Assembly (NCBI RefSeq): GCF_030295765.1
Contig: NZ_AP027292.1
Span: 2,046,001-2,110,000 of the forward strand
Reading direction: 5' to 3'
DNA from: Neptuniibacter halophilus
GTDB taxonomy: Bacteria > Pseudomonadota > Gammaproteobacteria > Pseudomonadales > Balneatricaceae
Length of the DNA: 64,000 bases
In this document: in pieces, positions 8,968 to 17,875 of the stretch
Numbering within the stretch: the first letter of the stretch is position 1
How the letters are laid out: each line of letters starts with the position of its first letter
Notes under the pieces: model-generated
What the model was told of the DNA's origin: nothing
The model's database searches: none
The model's input: only the letters and a program-made list of their open reading frames with translations
Program-made: the position numbers and the translations under genes

Positions 8968-10257
8968 TTAAGCGTTACCGCCTTCCAGTTGATAAACCAG
9001 TTCGCCGTTGAACAGGGTGTGAGTGACACGGCCCTTCAGCGGGTAGTTCATAAACGGAGTGTTTTTGCCCCGGGAATGGCAGCTTTCGGGTGTCAGTTCC
9101 CACGCCATGGCCGGATCAAAGATCGTAATGTCAGCGGCGCTGCCCGGACTCAGTTTACCGCCTTCCAGACGCATGATCTCTGCCGGCGCGGAAGTCAGTT
9201 TTTCTACCAGTTGCGGCAGTTCCAGAATGTTCTGCTCAACCAGCAGCAGTGACAGAGGCAGCAGGGTTTCGAGGCCGATCATGCCCGGTTCGGTATCTGC
9301 GAACGGTGCTTCTTTGGCCGCACGCTCGTGTGGCTGATGATCGGAACAGATCGCCTGAATCGTACCGCTGAGTACACCCTGAATCAGGCCGGCACGGTCT
9401 AGCTGGCTGCGCAGGGGGGGCAATACGTGGAAATCGTTGTTGAAACCGGTCACGCACTCGTCGGTCAGTAGCAGGTTGTGAATCGCAACGTCGGCGGTGA
9501 CCGGCAGGCCGCGTTCACGGGCTTCGTGGATCATGCGCACGGAGCGTTCACAGGAGAGCTGACCAAAGTGGGCGCGAACGCCGGTCTGCTCAGTCAGCAG
9601 CAGGCAGCGGGCGACTTCAATTGTTTCAGCGGACTCCGGAATACCGTTCAGACCGAGTCGGGTGCAGGTGCTGTCATCGTGCATGCAGCCGCCACGGGCC
9701 AGAGATTCATCCTGAGCCTGAAACACCACCAGCAGATCATGGGTTGCCGCGTATTCCAGACAACGCATCAGAATCAGCGAGTTGGCAATCGGCAGGCGAC
9801 TGTTGCTGAACGCGATGCAACCGGAAGAGGCGAGTGCAGCCATCGGGGCGAGTTGCTCCCCTTCGAGGCCTTTGGTCAGTGCTCCCATCGGCAGAATGCG
9901 CATCTTGCCGGCTTCTTCACAGCGATCCCGGATCAGTTCGGCGACTGCGGAGGTATCCACAACCGGACTGGTGGTAGGCGGGGTGATCATGGTGGTTACA
10001 CCGCCGGCTACGGCCGCAGCTGCTTCGGTTTTGATGGAGCCTTTCTGCGAAGGGCCGGGTTCACGGGCGTGGGCGCTGAGGTCGATAAAGCCCGGGCAGA
10101 CAACCTGACCGGTAGCATCAATCGTTTGTCCGGCTTCAACGCCTTCCGGGGCAGAACCCAGTGCGGCGACTTTGCCATCGACAATGTAAAGGTCGGTGAC
10201 CTGATCAATCTGATTGGCCGGGTCGATAACGCGACCACCCTGAATAAGCATGTTCAT
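8968..10257 (-). CDS. pyrC: Dihydroorotase-like protein PyrC', predicted catalytically inactive
   Basis: 429-residue amidohydrolase of the ATCase-associated dihydroorotase type. The metal-binding motif is degraded. Active enzymes have DxHxH; here residues 59-63 are D-L-S-A-H, so the first His is Ser. The SDDG Asp site reads SNS near residue 151, the HAED His site reads QAQDE near 181, and the His of the HxxH motif is Gln233. Only the late Asp in SDHQPH remains. In Pseudomonas such PyrC' proteins hold aspartate carbamoyltransferase in a dodecamer without activity, and I infer the same here. It follows pyrB by 2 bases. Confidence 0.93.
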   Translation of the reverse strand: MNMLIQGGRVIDPANQIDQVTDLYIVDGKVAALGSAPEGVEAGQTIDATGQVVCPGFIDLSAHAREPGPSQKGSIKTEAAAAVAGGVTTMITPPTTSPVVDTSAVAELIRDRCEEAGKMRILPMGALTKGLEGEQLAPMAALASSGCIAFSNSRLPIANSLILMRCLEYAATHDLLVVFQAQDESLARGGCMHDDSTCTRLGLNGIPESAETIEVARCLLLTEQTGVRAHFGQLSCERSVRMIHEARERGLPVTADVAIHNLLLTDECVTGFNNDFHVLPPLRSQLDRAGLIQGVLSGTIQAICSDHQPHERAAKEAPFADTEPGMIGLETLLPLSLLLVEQNILELPQLVEKLTSAPAEIMRLEGGKLSPGSAADITIFDPAMAWELTPESCHSRGKNTPFMNYPLKGRVTHTLFNGELVYQLEGGNA

Positions 10258-10259
10258 CG

Positions 10260-11267
10260 TTATGACTCTCCAGCCTGGATTAGATTCGCACGGGTTTTGG
10301 TCTGGCCGCTCATGGCCATGGACATCACGGCCATTCGCACGGCGATACCGTTGGTGACCTGATCCAGAATCAGTGAGCGATCACCATCAGCCACAGAGGA
10401 GGCGATCTCCACGCCGCGGTTGATCGGACCCGGGTGCATCACCACCGCGTCCGGTTTAGCCAGCGCCAGTTTATCCATAGTCAGGCCGTAGAGTTTATAG
10501 AATTCGCTCTCGCTTGGCAGCAGGGCGCTGTTCATACGCTCCTTCTGCAGGCGCAGCATCATCACAACATCGACGTCGCGAATGCCCTGCAGCATATCGG
10601 TGTATACCTTAACGCCGAGGGTCTCGATATGGCGGGGCAGCAGGGTGTTAGGTGCGATAACGCGAATCTCTTTAACGCCCAGTGTGCGCAGTGCGTGGAT
10701 CTGTGAGCGGGCCACACGGGAGTGCAGGATGTCACCGACAATCGCCACAGTCAGCGGCGCAAATTCGCCTTTCGCCTGACGGATAGTCAGCATATCCAGC
10801 ATGGCCTGTGTCGGGTGTGCATGACGGCCGTCACCGGCGTTGATGACCGCGACATCTGGTGTGACATGTTCGGCAATAAAGTGCGCTGCACCGCTGCTGG
10901 AATGACGTACCACAAACATGTCAGAGTGCATCGCGTGCAGGGTCATCAGGGTGTCTTTCAGGGTTTCGCCTTTGGAGGTCGACGAGGTGCTGATGTTCAG
11001 GTTGAGCACGTCGGCGGACAAGCGCTTGGCGGCCAGTTCAAAAGTGGACAGAGTCCGGGTGCTGGCTTCAAAAAACAGGTTTACCACAGTTTTACCCCGC
11101 AGCAGCGGGACTTTCTTAACCTGCTTGGCGCTCATATCCACAAAGGAATCAGCGGTATCCAGAATCTCGGTCAGCAGCTCACGGGAGAGACCTTCCGTGG
11201 TGATAAAGTGCTTCAGCTCACCCTCAGGGGTCAGTTGAATCTGATTCGGGTCGGTGGGTTCAAACAT
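10260..11267 (-). CDS. pyrB: Aspartate carbamoyltransferase, catalytic chain
   Basis: Joins carbamoyl phosphate and aspartate, the committed step of pyrimidine synthesis. Carbamoyl-phosphate motif FEASTRT and the lid region [15 protein letters not shown] are in the N-terminal domain. Then come [18 protein letters not shown] and [13 protein letters not shown] with the Asp-binding residues. At 335 residues it carries the roughly 20-residue N-terminal extension seen in Pseudomonas-type enzymes that assemble with PyrC'. No pyrI regulatory chain is present. It lies between pyrR and pyrC', nearly touching both. Confidence 0.97.
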   Translation of the reverse strand: MFEPTDPNQIQLTPEGELKHFITTEGLSRELLTEILDTADSFVDMSAKQVKKVPLLRGKTVVNLFFEASTRTLSTFELAAKRLSADVLNLNISTSSTSKGETLKDTLMTLHAMHSDMFVVRHSSSGAAHFIAEHVTPDVAVINAGDGRHAHPTQAMLDMLTIRQAKGEFAPLTVAIVGDILHSRVARSQIHALRTLGVKEIRVIAPNTLLPRHIETLGVKVYTDMLQGIRDVDVVMMLRLQKERMNSALLPSESEFYKLYGLTMDKLALAKPDAVVMHPGPINRGVEIASSVADGDRSLILDQVTNGIAVRMAVMSMAMSGQTKTRANLIQAGES

Positions 11268-11277
11268 GATTTTAAAC

Positions 11278-11793
11278 TCAGTCTGCGGAACGGTTACGAA
11301 TTTCCAGGGCCAGAGGTTCCGGGCCGGTCAGTTTTACAATCTGGTCAGGGTCGATCGCCAGAGTGCCGCCAATAATATCCGCCTGAATCGGCAACTCGCG
11401 TTGCTGCAGGTCAAGCAGGGTCACCAGAGTGACCGAGGCCGGGCGGCCATAATCAAACAGCTCGTTCATGGCGGCGCGAATGGTGCGGCCACTCATGATG
11501 ACATCATCGACCAGAATGATATGCCGTCCTTCCGTGGTGCAGGGAAGCTGCGAGGGCTGCACCCGGGGGTTAAGGCCGCTCTGGTCAAAATCGTCGCGGT
11601 GAAAGGAGATATCCAGCACGCCGAGCGGACTCTCCAGCTTCAGGGCTTTGTGCAGGCGCTGAGCCAGCCAGACACCGCCGGTGTGGATGCCGATCATCAT
11701 CGGGTCCGGGCGCGTGCCCTGGGAGAGCAGGGCGCTGAGTTCTTGCTCCATCTTGCCCAGCAGGGCGGTGGCATTAAGTGCGTTTGATGTCAT
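11278..11793 (-). CDS. pyrR: PyrR, pyrimidine regulator / uracil phosphoribosyltransferase family
   Basis: Phosphoribosyltransferase fold with the PRPP loop [17 protein letters not shown] at about residues 94-110 and the [10 protein letters not shown] segment. In Bacillus PyrR binds pyr mRNA; in Pseudomonas it has been tied to pyr gene control. The start at 11793 was chosen because GGAGG ends 6 bases before it; the ATG at 11799 directly abuts that site. This gives 171 residues. It overlaps the end of ruvX by 20 bases, suggesting translational coupling, and precedes pyrB by 10 bases. Confidence 0.93.
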   Translation of the reverse strand: MTSNALNATALLGKMEQELSALLSQGTRPDPMMIGIHTGGVWLAQRLHKALKLESPLGVLDISFHRDDFDQSGLNPRVQPSQLPCTTEGRHIILVDDVIMSGRTIRAAMNELFDYGRPASVTLVTLLDLQQRELPIQADIIGGTLAIDPDQIVKLTGPEPLALEIRNRSAD

Positions 11794-12250
11794 AGGCATC
11801 CTCCAAACGGGTATGGCTCGGAATGCGGATGTCGCAGTTGAACCAGCTTTCCAGAATCAGTTGGGCAGCAATCCCGTCTACCGACTCTTTCTTAAAATTG
11901 TTACTGCCGCCCGCGGCAAAGTGAATCTCCTTGGCGGCGACAGTGGAGAGGCGTTCATCCATTAAAAAACAGGGGGTTTTGTAGCGCTCATGCAGACGGT
12001 TGGCAAATTTACGCGCGCGGTGTGACAGATCCTGAAGCGTACCGTCCATGTTCAACGGAATGCCGATGACCAGCGCGTGGGGTTGCCACTCGTTAATCAT
12101 GGCGTCGAGCTGCTCCCAGTCCGGGATGCCGTCCCGGGCTCTGACCGGTGGCAGAGGCGATGCGCTGGCCGTCACCGACTGGCCTGCTGCCACGCCGATG
12201 CGTGTGGTACCGAAATCGAAGGCCAGTACCTGCTCAATGCTGTTGCTCAT
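11774..12250 (-). CDS. ruvX: Holliday junction resolvase-like protein RuvX (YqgF), rRNA processing
   Basis: RNase H-like nuclease of the YqgF family, implicated in 16S rRNA 5'-end maturation. The motifs are LAFDFGTTRIGVA near the N-terminus (catalytic Asp), LVIGIPLNMDGTLQDLS in the middle and DERLSTVAA plus ESVDGIAAQLILE with the remaining acidic residues. At 158 residues it is slightly longer than E. coli YqgF (138). It follows algH by 53 bases and overlaps pyrR by 20, in the same order as in Pseudomonas. Confidence 0.95.
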   Translation of the reverse strand: MSNSIEQVLAFDFGTTRIGVAAGQSVTASASPLPPVRARDGIPDWEQLDAMINEWQPHALVIGIPLNMDGTLQDLSHRARKFANRLHERYKTPCFLMDERLSTVAAKEIHFAAGGSNNFKKESVDGIAAQLILESWFNCDIRIPSHTRLEDAYDIKRT

Positions 12251-12303
12251 GTGTTGCCGGATCCTTATGCCTGTGCGGCAAATCTGCCTGATCAGAGGCG
12301 ACT

Positions 12304-12876
12304 TCAGGCGTGTCCTGGGTGGGCGGTCAGCAGATCGAGGTTTACGCCCAGAATGGATGCGGCTGCCTGTAAACGATCCCCAGCCGGAATGCCGAATAGT
12401 ATATCCGAATTTGCCGGGCAGCTTAACCAGACATTGTCGCTGATCTCCTGTTCTAACTGCCCCGGGCTCCAGCCCGCACAGCCCAGTGCAACCAGATAAT
12501 CATGGTTAAAACGGCCCTCGGCTGCGGCTTCAATCGCATCGATGGAGGTGCTCAGGTAGATGTCATCCGCGACACAGTGACTGCCGGGCCACTCCTCCGG
12601 ATGGCCGGAGCGGTGAAGCACATAGCCCCGGTCGCTGCGCACAGGGCCGCCGCTGTATATCTCCTGCTGCTGGTTGGCGATAGAGGGGCAGGGGATTTCG
12701 AGATGGTCGCACAATTCTGCAAGGGTGATACCTACCGGCCGGTTGACCACCAGCCCCATAGCGCCGTACTCGCTGTGGTCGCAGATGTAGGTGACCGTCT
12801 GGGAGAAGTTCTGGTCGTTGAGGTGAGGCATCGAGATGAGGAACTGATTACGCAGGCTGTAGCACGGGGAGCTCAT
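12304..12876 (-). CDS. algH: YqgE/AlgH family protein
   Basis: DUF179 family with the signature LRNQFLISMPHLNDQNFSQTV at the N-terminus, then GLVVNRPVGITLAEL and LGCAGWSPGQLEQEI. The function is unknown; in P. aeruginosa algH was linked to alginate control. I chose the ATG at 12876 (190 residues), which has GAGA about 9 bases upstream and matches the usual family start. The longer frame begins at a GTG (12900) with no ribosome site. It lies between tonB and ruvX, a conserved order. Confidence 0.92.
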   Translation of the reverse strand: MSSPCYSLRNQFLISMPHLNDQNFSQTVTYICDHSEYGAMGLVVNRPVGITLAELCDHLEIPCPSIANQQQEIYSGGPVRSDRGYVLHRSGHPEEWPGSHCVADDIYLSTSIDAIEAAAEGRFNHDYLVALGCAGWSPGQLEQEISDNVWLSCPANSDILFGIPAGDRLQAAASILGVNLDLLTAHPGHA

Positions 12877-12911
12877 AGTATTGATCTCTTTTTGGAGCAC
12901 TACATAAAGGA

Positions 12912-13862
12912 TTAGTATACCCGGGCTTTTTTCTCAAACTTCCAGGTACGAATAATCTCCAGAATGTCCGTACTTTTTCTCATCTCGAGCGGGAACGGCT
13001 GGAACGGTGCGGCGAGGCGGACGATGCGAATGGCAGCATCATCCAGTACCGGCTGGCCGGAGGATTCCAGAATCTCAACACTGCGTACCGAGCCGTCCGG
13101 TTCGATTGCAACCAGCAACCGCAGGCTGCCGTAGAGTTTGTTGCGGCGTGCTTCTTCCGGGTAATTCAGGTTGCCGACTTTTTCGATTTTTTTGCGCCAG
13201 TTGTTGAGGTATTGGGCATCTTCACGCTTCTGCGTGGAGGCGGAGGTGAGTCGTTTGACGCGGGGGCGTTTGGCTTCCATCTCCCGGTGCGCGTCCAGCT
13301 CGGCCTGCAGGCTGGCCATCTTCAGACTGCGTGCCAGCAGTGAGGTTGCGCCGGCCGTTTCCTGTGGCTTACGCTGGCTGGTTTTACGTTGCTGAGTCTG
13401 GTCGGCAGCCTGATGCTGTTTGGCTTTGGTGCTGGTAACAACTTTTTTCTCGGGGCGCTTTTTCGGCTGGCTTACAGGCGCTTTTTCCGGCGCGTCCTGC
13501 TTGGCGGTAGCCGGTGCCGGCTGGGCTTGCTGTACCGGCGCATTGGCCAGCGGCTGAGCGGGCGCGGTGTGATTGATCTTGCTGTCCTGAATCGAGGCTT
13601 TCTGCGGGGTTGAAGGCAGCAGTTTCTCTTCGCTGCGGCCGCTGCCCTGTTGGTTCGACTGGGCGATGAAATCGGCTTTCTCCGGCGCTTTTTCCTCCTG
13701 AAACTGGGCCAGAGTCACTTCAATGGTGCGTTGTGGCGGGACTTTAGTTTCCGTTGTAAAGCTGATACCAATGATCGCGACCGCATGCAGCGCGGTCGCG
13801 AAAAACAGCGTAAAGCCAAACCTTTCGGTGGCGGTAGCAGTGGAGGATACAGCGGTATTCAC
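12912..13862 (-). CDS. tonB: TonB family energy transducer
   Basis: Links inner-membrane proton motive force to outer-membrane transport. One membrane anchor is at about residues 15-37 (FGFTLFFATALHAVAIIGISF). A long Pro/Ala/Gln/Lys-rich periplasmic spacer runs from about 40 to 220. The C-terminal TonB domain is at 225-316, with YPEEARRNKLYGSLRLLVAIEPDGSV and the late SSGQPVLDDAAIRIV segment. It starts at a GTG with AGGA about 11 bases upstream. No exbBD genes are nearby. The position beside gshB matches tonB3 of P. aeruginosa, which was tied to twitching motility, so it may not serve iron uptake. Confidence 0.92.
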   Translation of the reverse strand: MNTAVSSTATATERFGFTLFFATALHAVAIIGISFTTETKVPPQRTIEVTLAQFQEEKAPEKADFIAQSNQQGSGRSEEKLLPSTPQKASIQDSKINHTAPAQPLANAPVQQAQPAPATAKQDAPEKAPVSQPKKRPEKKVVTSTKAKQHQAADQTQQRKTSQRKPQETAGATSLLARSLKMASLQAELDAHREMEAKRPRVKRLTSASTQKREDAQYLNNWRKKIEKVGNLNYPEEARRNKLYGSLRLLVAIEPDGSVRSVEILESSGQPVLDDAAIRIVRLAAPFQPFPLEMRKSTDILEIIRTWKFEKKARVY

Positions 13863-13888
13863 GCGCAGCGCTTTCCTTTGGTCGATGC

Positions 13889-14842
13889 TCAGCGAGCCGT
13901 CAGGCGGGACTCGATGGCATCCATCAGTTGCATGCCGATATCCAGCCCGTACTGATCGTTCAGTTCGCGGATACAGGTCGGGCTGGTGACATTGATCTCA
14001 GTGAGATAATCGCCGATTACGTCCAGTCCTACAAACAATAATCCCTTTTCCTTCAGGGTGGGAGCGATCTGTTCGCAGATCCAGTAGTCGCGTTCAGTCA
14101 GTTCACGACCTTCGCCACGACCTCCGGCAGCGAGGTTGCCCCGGGTCTCGCCGTTGGTCGGAATACGTGCCAGACCGTAAGGCACCGGTTCGCCATCGAC
14201 CAGCAGAATGCGTTTGTCGCCGTCCACGATCTCCGGAATAAACTTCTGCGCCATAATCGTCTGCTGGCCATGGTTGGTCAGGGTTTCGATAATCACGCCC
14301 AGATTCAGTCCGTCTTCTTTTATACGGTAGATCTGGGAGCCGCCCATACCGTCCAGCGGTTTGAAAATCACGTCGCCCTGCTCGCGATGGAACTTACGCA
14401 ACTGCTGTTCATCACGGCTGACCAGTACCGGCGGGCAGCACTGGGGGAAGTGAGTGGCAAACAGCTTCTCGTTGTAATCGCGCAGGCTCTGCGGTTTGTT
14501 AACGATCAGGGTGCCTTCCATCTCTGCCTGTTCCAGCAGGTAGGTGGTGTAGATAAATTCGTTATCAAACGGTGGGTCTTTGCGCATCAGGATCACATCC
14601 AGATCCGCCAGATCGCGGGTCTGGTATTCATCGCGCCGGAACCAGTTGTCCGGGTCCATGGCAACCTGTAGCGGTGCCATGCTGGCCTGAGCCTTACCGT
14701 TGAGTGAGAACAGGTGGTGCTGTTCCATGTACCACAGCTCCCAGCCTTTCTGCTGCGCAGCCCATAGCATGGCCAGCGAACTGTCCTTTTTGAAACTGAT
14801 GTGATCGATCGGGTCCATCACGATGCCAAGTTTAATTGCCAT
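13889..14842 (-). CDS. gshB: Glutathione synthetase
   Basis: ATP-grasp enzyme joining gamma-glutamylcysteine and glycine. N-terminal MAIKLGIVMDPIDHISFKKDSSLAM is the family signature. ATP-binding segments DVIFKPLDGMGGSQIYRI and KRILLVDGEPVPYGLARIP, with the glycine-rich loop AAGGRGEGRELT, follow. The end INVTSPTCIRELN is typical. At 317 residues it is standard. AGGA lies 7 bases before the ATG. It is the gene before tonB (26-base gap), as in Pseudomonas. Confidence 0.97.
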   Translation of the reverse strand: MAIKLGIVMDPIDHISFKKDSSLAMLWAAQQKGWELWYMEQHHLFSLNGKAQASMAPLQVAMDPDNWFRRDEYQTRDLADLDVILMRKDPPFDNEFIYTTYLLEQAEMEGTLIVNKPQSLRDYNEKLFATHFPQCCPPVLVSRDEQQLRKFHREQGDVIFKPLDGMGGSQIYRIKEDGLNLGVIIETLTNHGQQTIMAQKFIPEIVDGDKRILLVDGEPVPYGLARIPTNGETRGNLAAGGRGEGRELTERDYWICEQIAPTLKEKGLLFVGLDVIGDYLTEINVTSPTCIRELNDQYGLDIGMQLMDAIESRLTAR

Positions 14843-14897
14843 TGCTGCTTCCTGTTCTGTTAATACTGCGACTACCGGGTCTGAATCAGCCCGTTTT

Positions 14898-15629
14898 TTA
14901 TCCGCCCAGATCGCCCCAGAGGTAGTTGAGAATGCTCAACGCAGCAACCGGGGCTGTTTCTGTTCGCATTACCCGAGGCCCCAGTGTCAGGGGCCTGAAA
15001 CCGTGACTGATTGCCAGTTCTACTTCGGCTTCGCTGAGCCCGCCTTCCGGGCCAATCAGCAGTGCCACCGAGGTGGGGGCATCCATCTGCGCCAGAGGCT
15101 GTTCACTATGATGATGTAATACCAGTTTAAGTTCCGCATCCTGTGCCTGTAGCCAGGTTTCAAGCGTTTCCGGCGTATGGATCAGAGGCGGGATCTGGCG
15201 GCCACTCTGTTCACAGGCACTGATGGCGATCTGCTGCCAGTGGCTGACCCGTTTCGGCTGACGCTCTTTCGGTAGTTTAACCTCGCAGCGCTCGCTGAAC
15301 AGCGGGGTGATGGCTGCAACGCCCATCTCGGTACTTTTCTGTACCGCGTAATCCATACGTTCGCCACGGGACAGCGTCTGGCCGATAGACACCCGCAACG
15401 GGCTTTCACTGCTGCGGGTAACCTGTTCTTCTATATGGGCATAGGCGTTGCGTTTTTCAACACGGCTGAGGCGGGCACGGTATTCACAGCCGTCACCATT
15501 GAACAGGGTCAGCAGATCCCCGCTCTGCATCCGCAGCGCGCGGCTGACGTGCTGTACCACCGCATCACTCAGTTCAATCTCTGTGCCCGCCTGCAGTGGC
15601 TGGTCTTCGTAAAAGCGCGGAATTCTCAT
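14898..15629 (-). CDS. rsmE: 16S rRNA m3U1498 methyltransferase RsmE
   Basis: SPOUT-class methyltransferase that methylates U1498 of 16S rRNA with S-adenosylmethionine. The N-terminal PUA-like domain starts MRIPRFYEDQPLQAG. The knotted C-terminal domain has LLIGPEGGLSEAEVELA and LTLGPRVMRTETAPVAALS, the cofactor loops. At 243 residues it matches the family. It begins 8 bases after the stop of the upstream EAL protein and precedes gshB by 55 bases. Confidence 0.97.
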   Translation of the reverse strand: MRIPRFYEDQPLQAGTEIELSDAVVQHVSRALRMQSGDLLTLFNGDGCEYRARLSRVEKRNAYAHIEEQVTRSSESPLRVSIGQTLSRGERMDYAVQKSTEMGVAAITPLFSERCEVKLPKERQPKRVSHWQQIAISACEQSGRQIPPLIHTPETLETWLQAQDAELKLVLHHHSEQPLAQMDAPTSVALLIGPEGGLSEAEVELAISHGFRPLTLGPRVMRTETAPVAALSILNYLWGDLGG

Positions 15630-15637
15630 GGTCGGCT

Positions 15638-17764
15638 TCAGGCACCTTCAATAATCAGGTCTTCATCTATCAGGGATTCAAACTGCTCGACAGCCAGTGG
15701 TTTGCTGAGCAGGAAACCCTGAACAATATCGCATTGTGCTTCGCGCAGTATAGAGAGTTGCTGCTCGGTCTCAACACCCTCGGCGACCACTTTGAGTTGC
15801 AGGCCGTGAGCCATGAGGATAATGGCCTGCACAATTTTCAGATCCTGTGGGTTGCTGTCGAGGTCTTCGACAAAGGATCGGTCGATTTTAATGTGATCCA
15901 CCGGCAGATTTTTGATTCGGCTGAGGGAGGAGTAGCCGGTACCGAAATCATCGATGGAGATGCTCACGCCAGTGGCTCTGACCCGTTTCAGTTTCTCCTG
16001 AATATGGGTCAGGTCTTCGATCAGGACACCTTCGGTCAGTTCCAGCTCCAGATGCCATAAGGGCACCTGATAACGGCGGAAAATTTCGGTCAGCCGCTGC
16101 TCAAAATCGCTGCGCAGGAAGCTGATGCCGGAGAGGTTGACGGCAATCCTCGGGAAGCAGAGCTGTTTGTTGATCCAGTGACGGCATTGCCTTGCCACCG
16201 CGCTCAGTACCCAGTAGTCGAGGCTGGAGATCAGACCGCTCTGCTCAGCAAGAGGAACAAAGACCGCCGGCGATATGGGGCCAAGCCTCGGGTGGTTCCA
16301 GCGCAACAGTGTTTCAGCGCTCAGCGGTGTGTTGTGGTTCAGATCAAACAGGGGCTGGAACACCAGATGAAACTGATCCTGTTCCAGCGCGGTGGAGAGG
16401 TCCTGCCAGAGTTCGAGGCGCTGGTGGGCTTCCTGATCGCGAATCTGGTTATAGCAAAGCCAGTTCTGTTCCCGTTTGCGGGCTGCTTTGGCCGCGATTT
16501 CGGCCCGGCCGATGAGCTCGAATTGCTGGTCTCCATCTTCCGGGAAACTGGTGACACCGATGCGCGCGCCGATCTGAATCTGCAGGTTACCCAGCTTGAT
16601 CGGTTGCTGCATGGTTTCCAGAATGCTCTGGGCCAGTTGTTCCAGTTTCAGGTCATCCGGCTTGTTGATCAGAATCAGACCGAAGCTGCCCTCAGAAAGA
16701 CGCGCCAGCCGGTGATTGACGGAAAGCAGCAGGCGCAGTCGATTGGCGGTTTCGACCAGAATCTCGTCACGTTGCTCGTCACCCAGTTCGATGGTCAGGT
16801 TGCGCAGCAGATCGAGGCGGATAAACAGGAAGTAAACTTTCTCCTGTGTATCAAAGTTACGGATAATCTCCCGCTCCAGTGCCTCGCCAATCGCATGGCG
16901 GTTATACAAGCGTGTGACCGGGTCGAAGTTTTCCAGAAACTGCACATGTTCCTGAACGTAGCGCAGCCGCTTGTTTTCCAGCAGATGGTCGCGGAAGTGG
17001 TCCATCGCGCGTGCGATCTTGCCGATCTCGTCGCGGTGGTGGGTAAAACGGATCTCCTGATCGATGTCGCCGTGGGCCAGTTGTCCCATCTGTTCGGAGA
17101 GGGCCTTAACCGGGCGGACAATATTTCTCGCAATCAGAATGGCGCTGATCAGAGCGCTGATCAGGATAAACAGGGTCAGCCCAAGATAGCTCAGGGCACG
17201 TTGCAGATAGATCGGATACAGATCATCCAGATAGATGCCGGTGCCCAGTACCAGATCGCTGCCCTGAATCTGCTGCATATAGGTAAGCTTTTCGATCGAG
17301 CGGCCACCCTCAGGGCGGGGCCAGTAAATATTCCAGAAGTGCTGCCCGGCAGAGCGGCGAAACAGTTCATCCAGCCCGCTGAGAATCAGGTTGGGGCGCA
17401 TTTGCTCAGGAAGCTCGCTGATCGCCTGACCTTCCAGTTGCGGGAGTCTGGGGTGCAGAAGCAGTTGATTGTTTTCAATCAGGTAGAGGTAACCCTCTTC
17501 GCCATAGCCGACGGTGTAGATAAGATCGCGCAGGCGTTGCTGATATTCGTGTTGGGAGATCTGTCCGGATTGTTGCTGATTGCGCAGAGCGCTGATCTGA
17601 TTAGCCGATGCCTGAATAACACTGCGGATCTGCTCCTTCTTACCGTTCAGGGTGTCCTGATAGGAGAAGCAGAACGCCAGACCGGAGGCGACGATAATGC
17701 CCAGCGCGAGAATCATCACCAGTCCGATCAGTTTGCTGCGGATACTAAAATTACTCAGCTGCAT
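15638..17764 (-). CDS. Cache-HAMP-GGDEF(degenerate)-EAL membrane protein, probable c-di-GMP phosphodiesterase
   Basis: About 708 residues. A membrane segment is at about 12-35, a periplasmic single Cache-type domain (VGYGEEGYLYLIENNQLLLHPRLP), a second membrane segment near 190-213, then HAMP (RNIVRPVKALSEQMGQLAHG). The GGDEF site reads SEGSF at about 357-361, so cyclase activity is not expected. The EAL domain keeps its catalytic residues: ETLLR at 484-488, NLSG, ELTEG, SIDDFGTGYSS, KIDRSFV, AEGVE and QGFLLSKP. The start at 17764 is an ATG; the in-frame codon at 17773 is TTG. It leads the minus-strand unit into rsmE. Confidence 0.9.
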   Translation of the reverse strand: MQLSNFSIRSKLIGLVMILALGIIVASGLAFCFSYQDTLNGKKEQIRSVIQASANQISALRNQQQSGQISQHEYQQRLRDLIYTVGYGEEGYLYLIENNQLLLHPRLPQLEGQAISELPEQMRPNLILSGLDELFRRSAGQHFWNIYWPRPEGGRSIEKLTYMQQIQGSDLVLGTGIYLDDLYPIYLQRALSYLGLTLFILISALISAILIARNIVRPVKALSEQMGQLAHGDIDQEIRFTHHRDEIGKIARAMDHFRDHLLENKRLRYVQEHVQFLENFDPVTRLYNRHAIGEALEREIIRNFDTQEKVYFLFIRLDLLRNLTIELGDEQRDEILVETANRLRLLLSVNHRLARLSEGSFGLILINKPDDLKLEQLAQSILETMQQPIKLGNLQIQIGARIGVTSFPEDGDQQFELIGRAEIAAKAARKREQNWLCYNQIRDQEAHQRLELWQDLSTALEQDQFHLVFQPLFDLNHNTPLSAETLLRWNHPRLGPISPAVFVPLAEQSGLISSLDYWVLSAVARQCRHWINKQLCFPRIAVNLSGISFLRSDFEQRLTEIFRRYQVPLWHLELELTEGVLIEDLTHIQEKLKRVRATGVSISIDDFGTGYSSLSRIKNLPVDHIKIDRSFVEDLDSNPQDLKIVQAIILMAHGLQLKVVAEGVETEQQLSILREAQCDIVQGFLLSKPLAVEQFESLIDEDLIIEGA

Positions 17765-17819
17765 TATGTCCAAGGCCCGGAAAAAACAGACACATTATTG
17801 TCATATGATTTCTTGTAGG

Positions 17820-17853
17820 CAATTAAAAAGCACCCGAAGGTGCTTTTTAATTG
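17820..17853 (-). terminator. Terminator after metK
   Basis: Perfect 15-bp stem CAATTAAAAAGCACC (17820-17834) with its complement (17839-17853) around a CGAA loop. On the minus strand it ends in a T-run, 22 bases after the metK stop. Confidence 0.92.
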
Positions 17854-17875
17854 AATCTGGCGTTGCGGAAACGGC

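Noticed and set aside
16178..17818. 546-codon plus-strand frame opposite the Cache-EAL gene
   Set aside because: The minus-strand gene shows complete Cache, HAMP and EAL motifs; the opposite frame has none.
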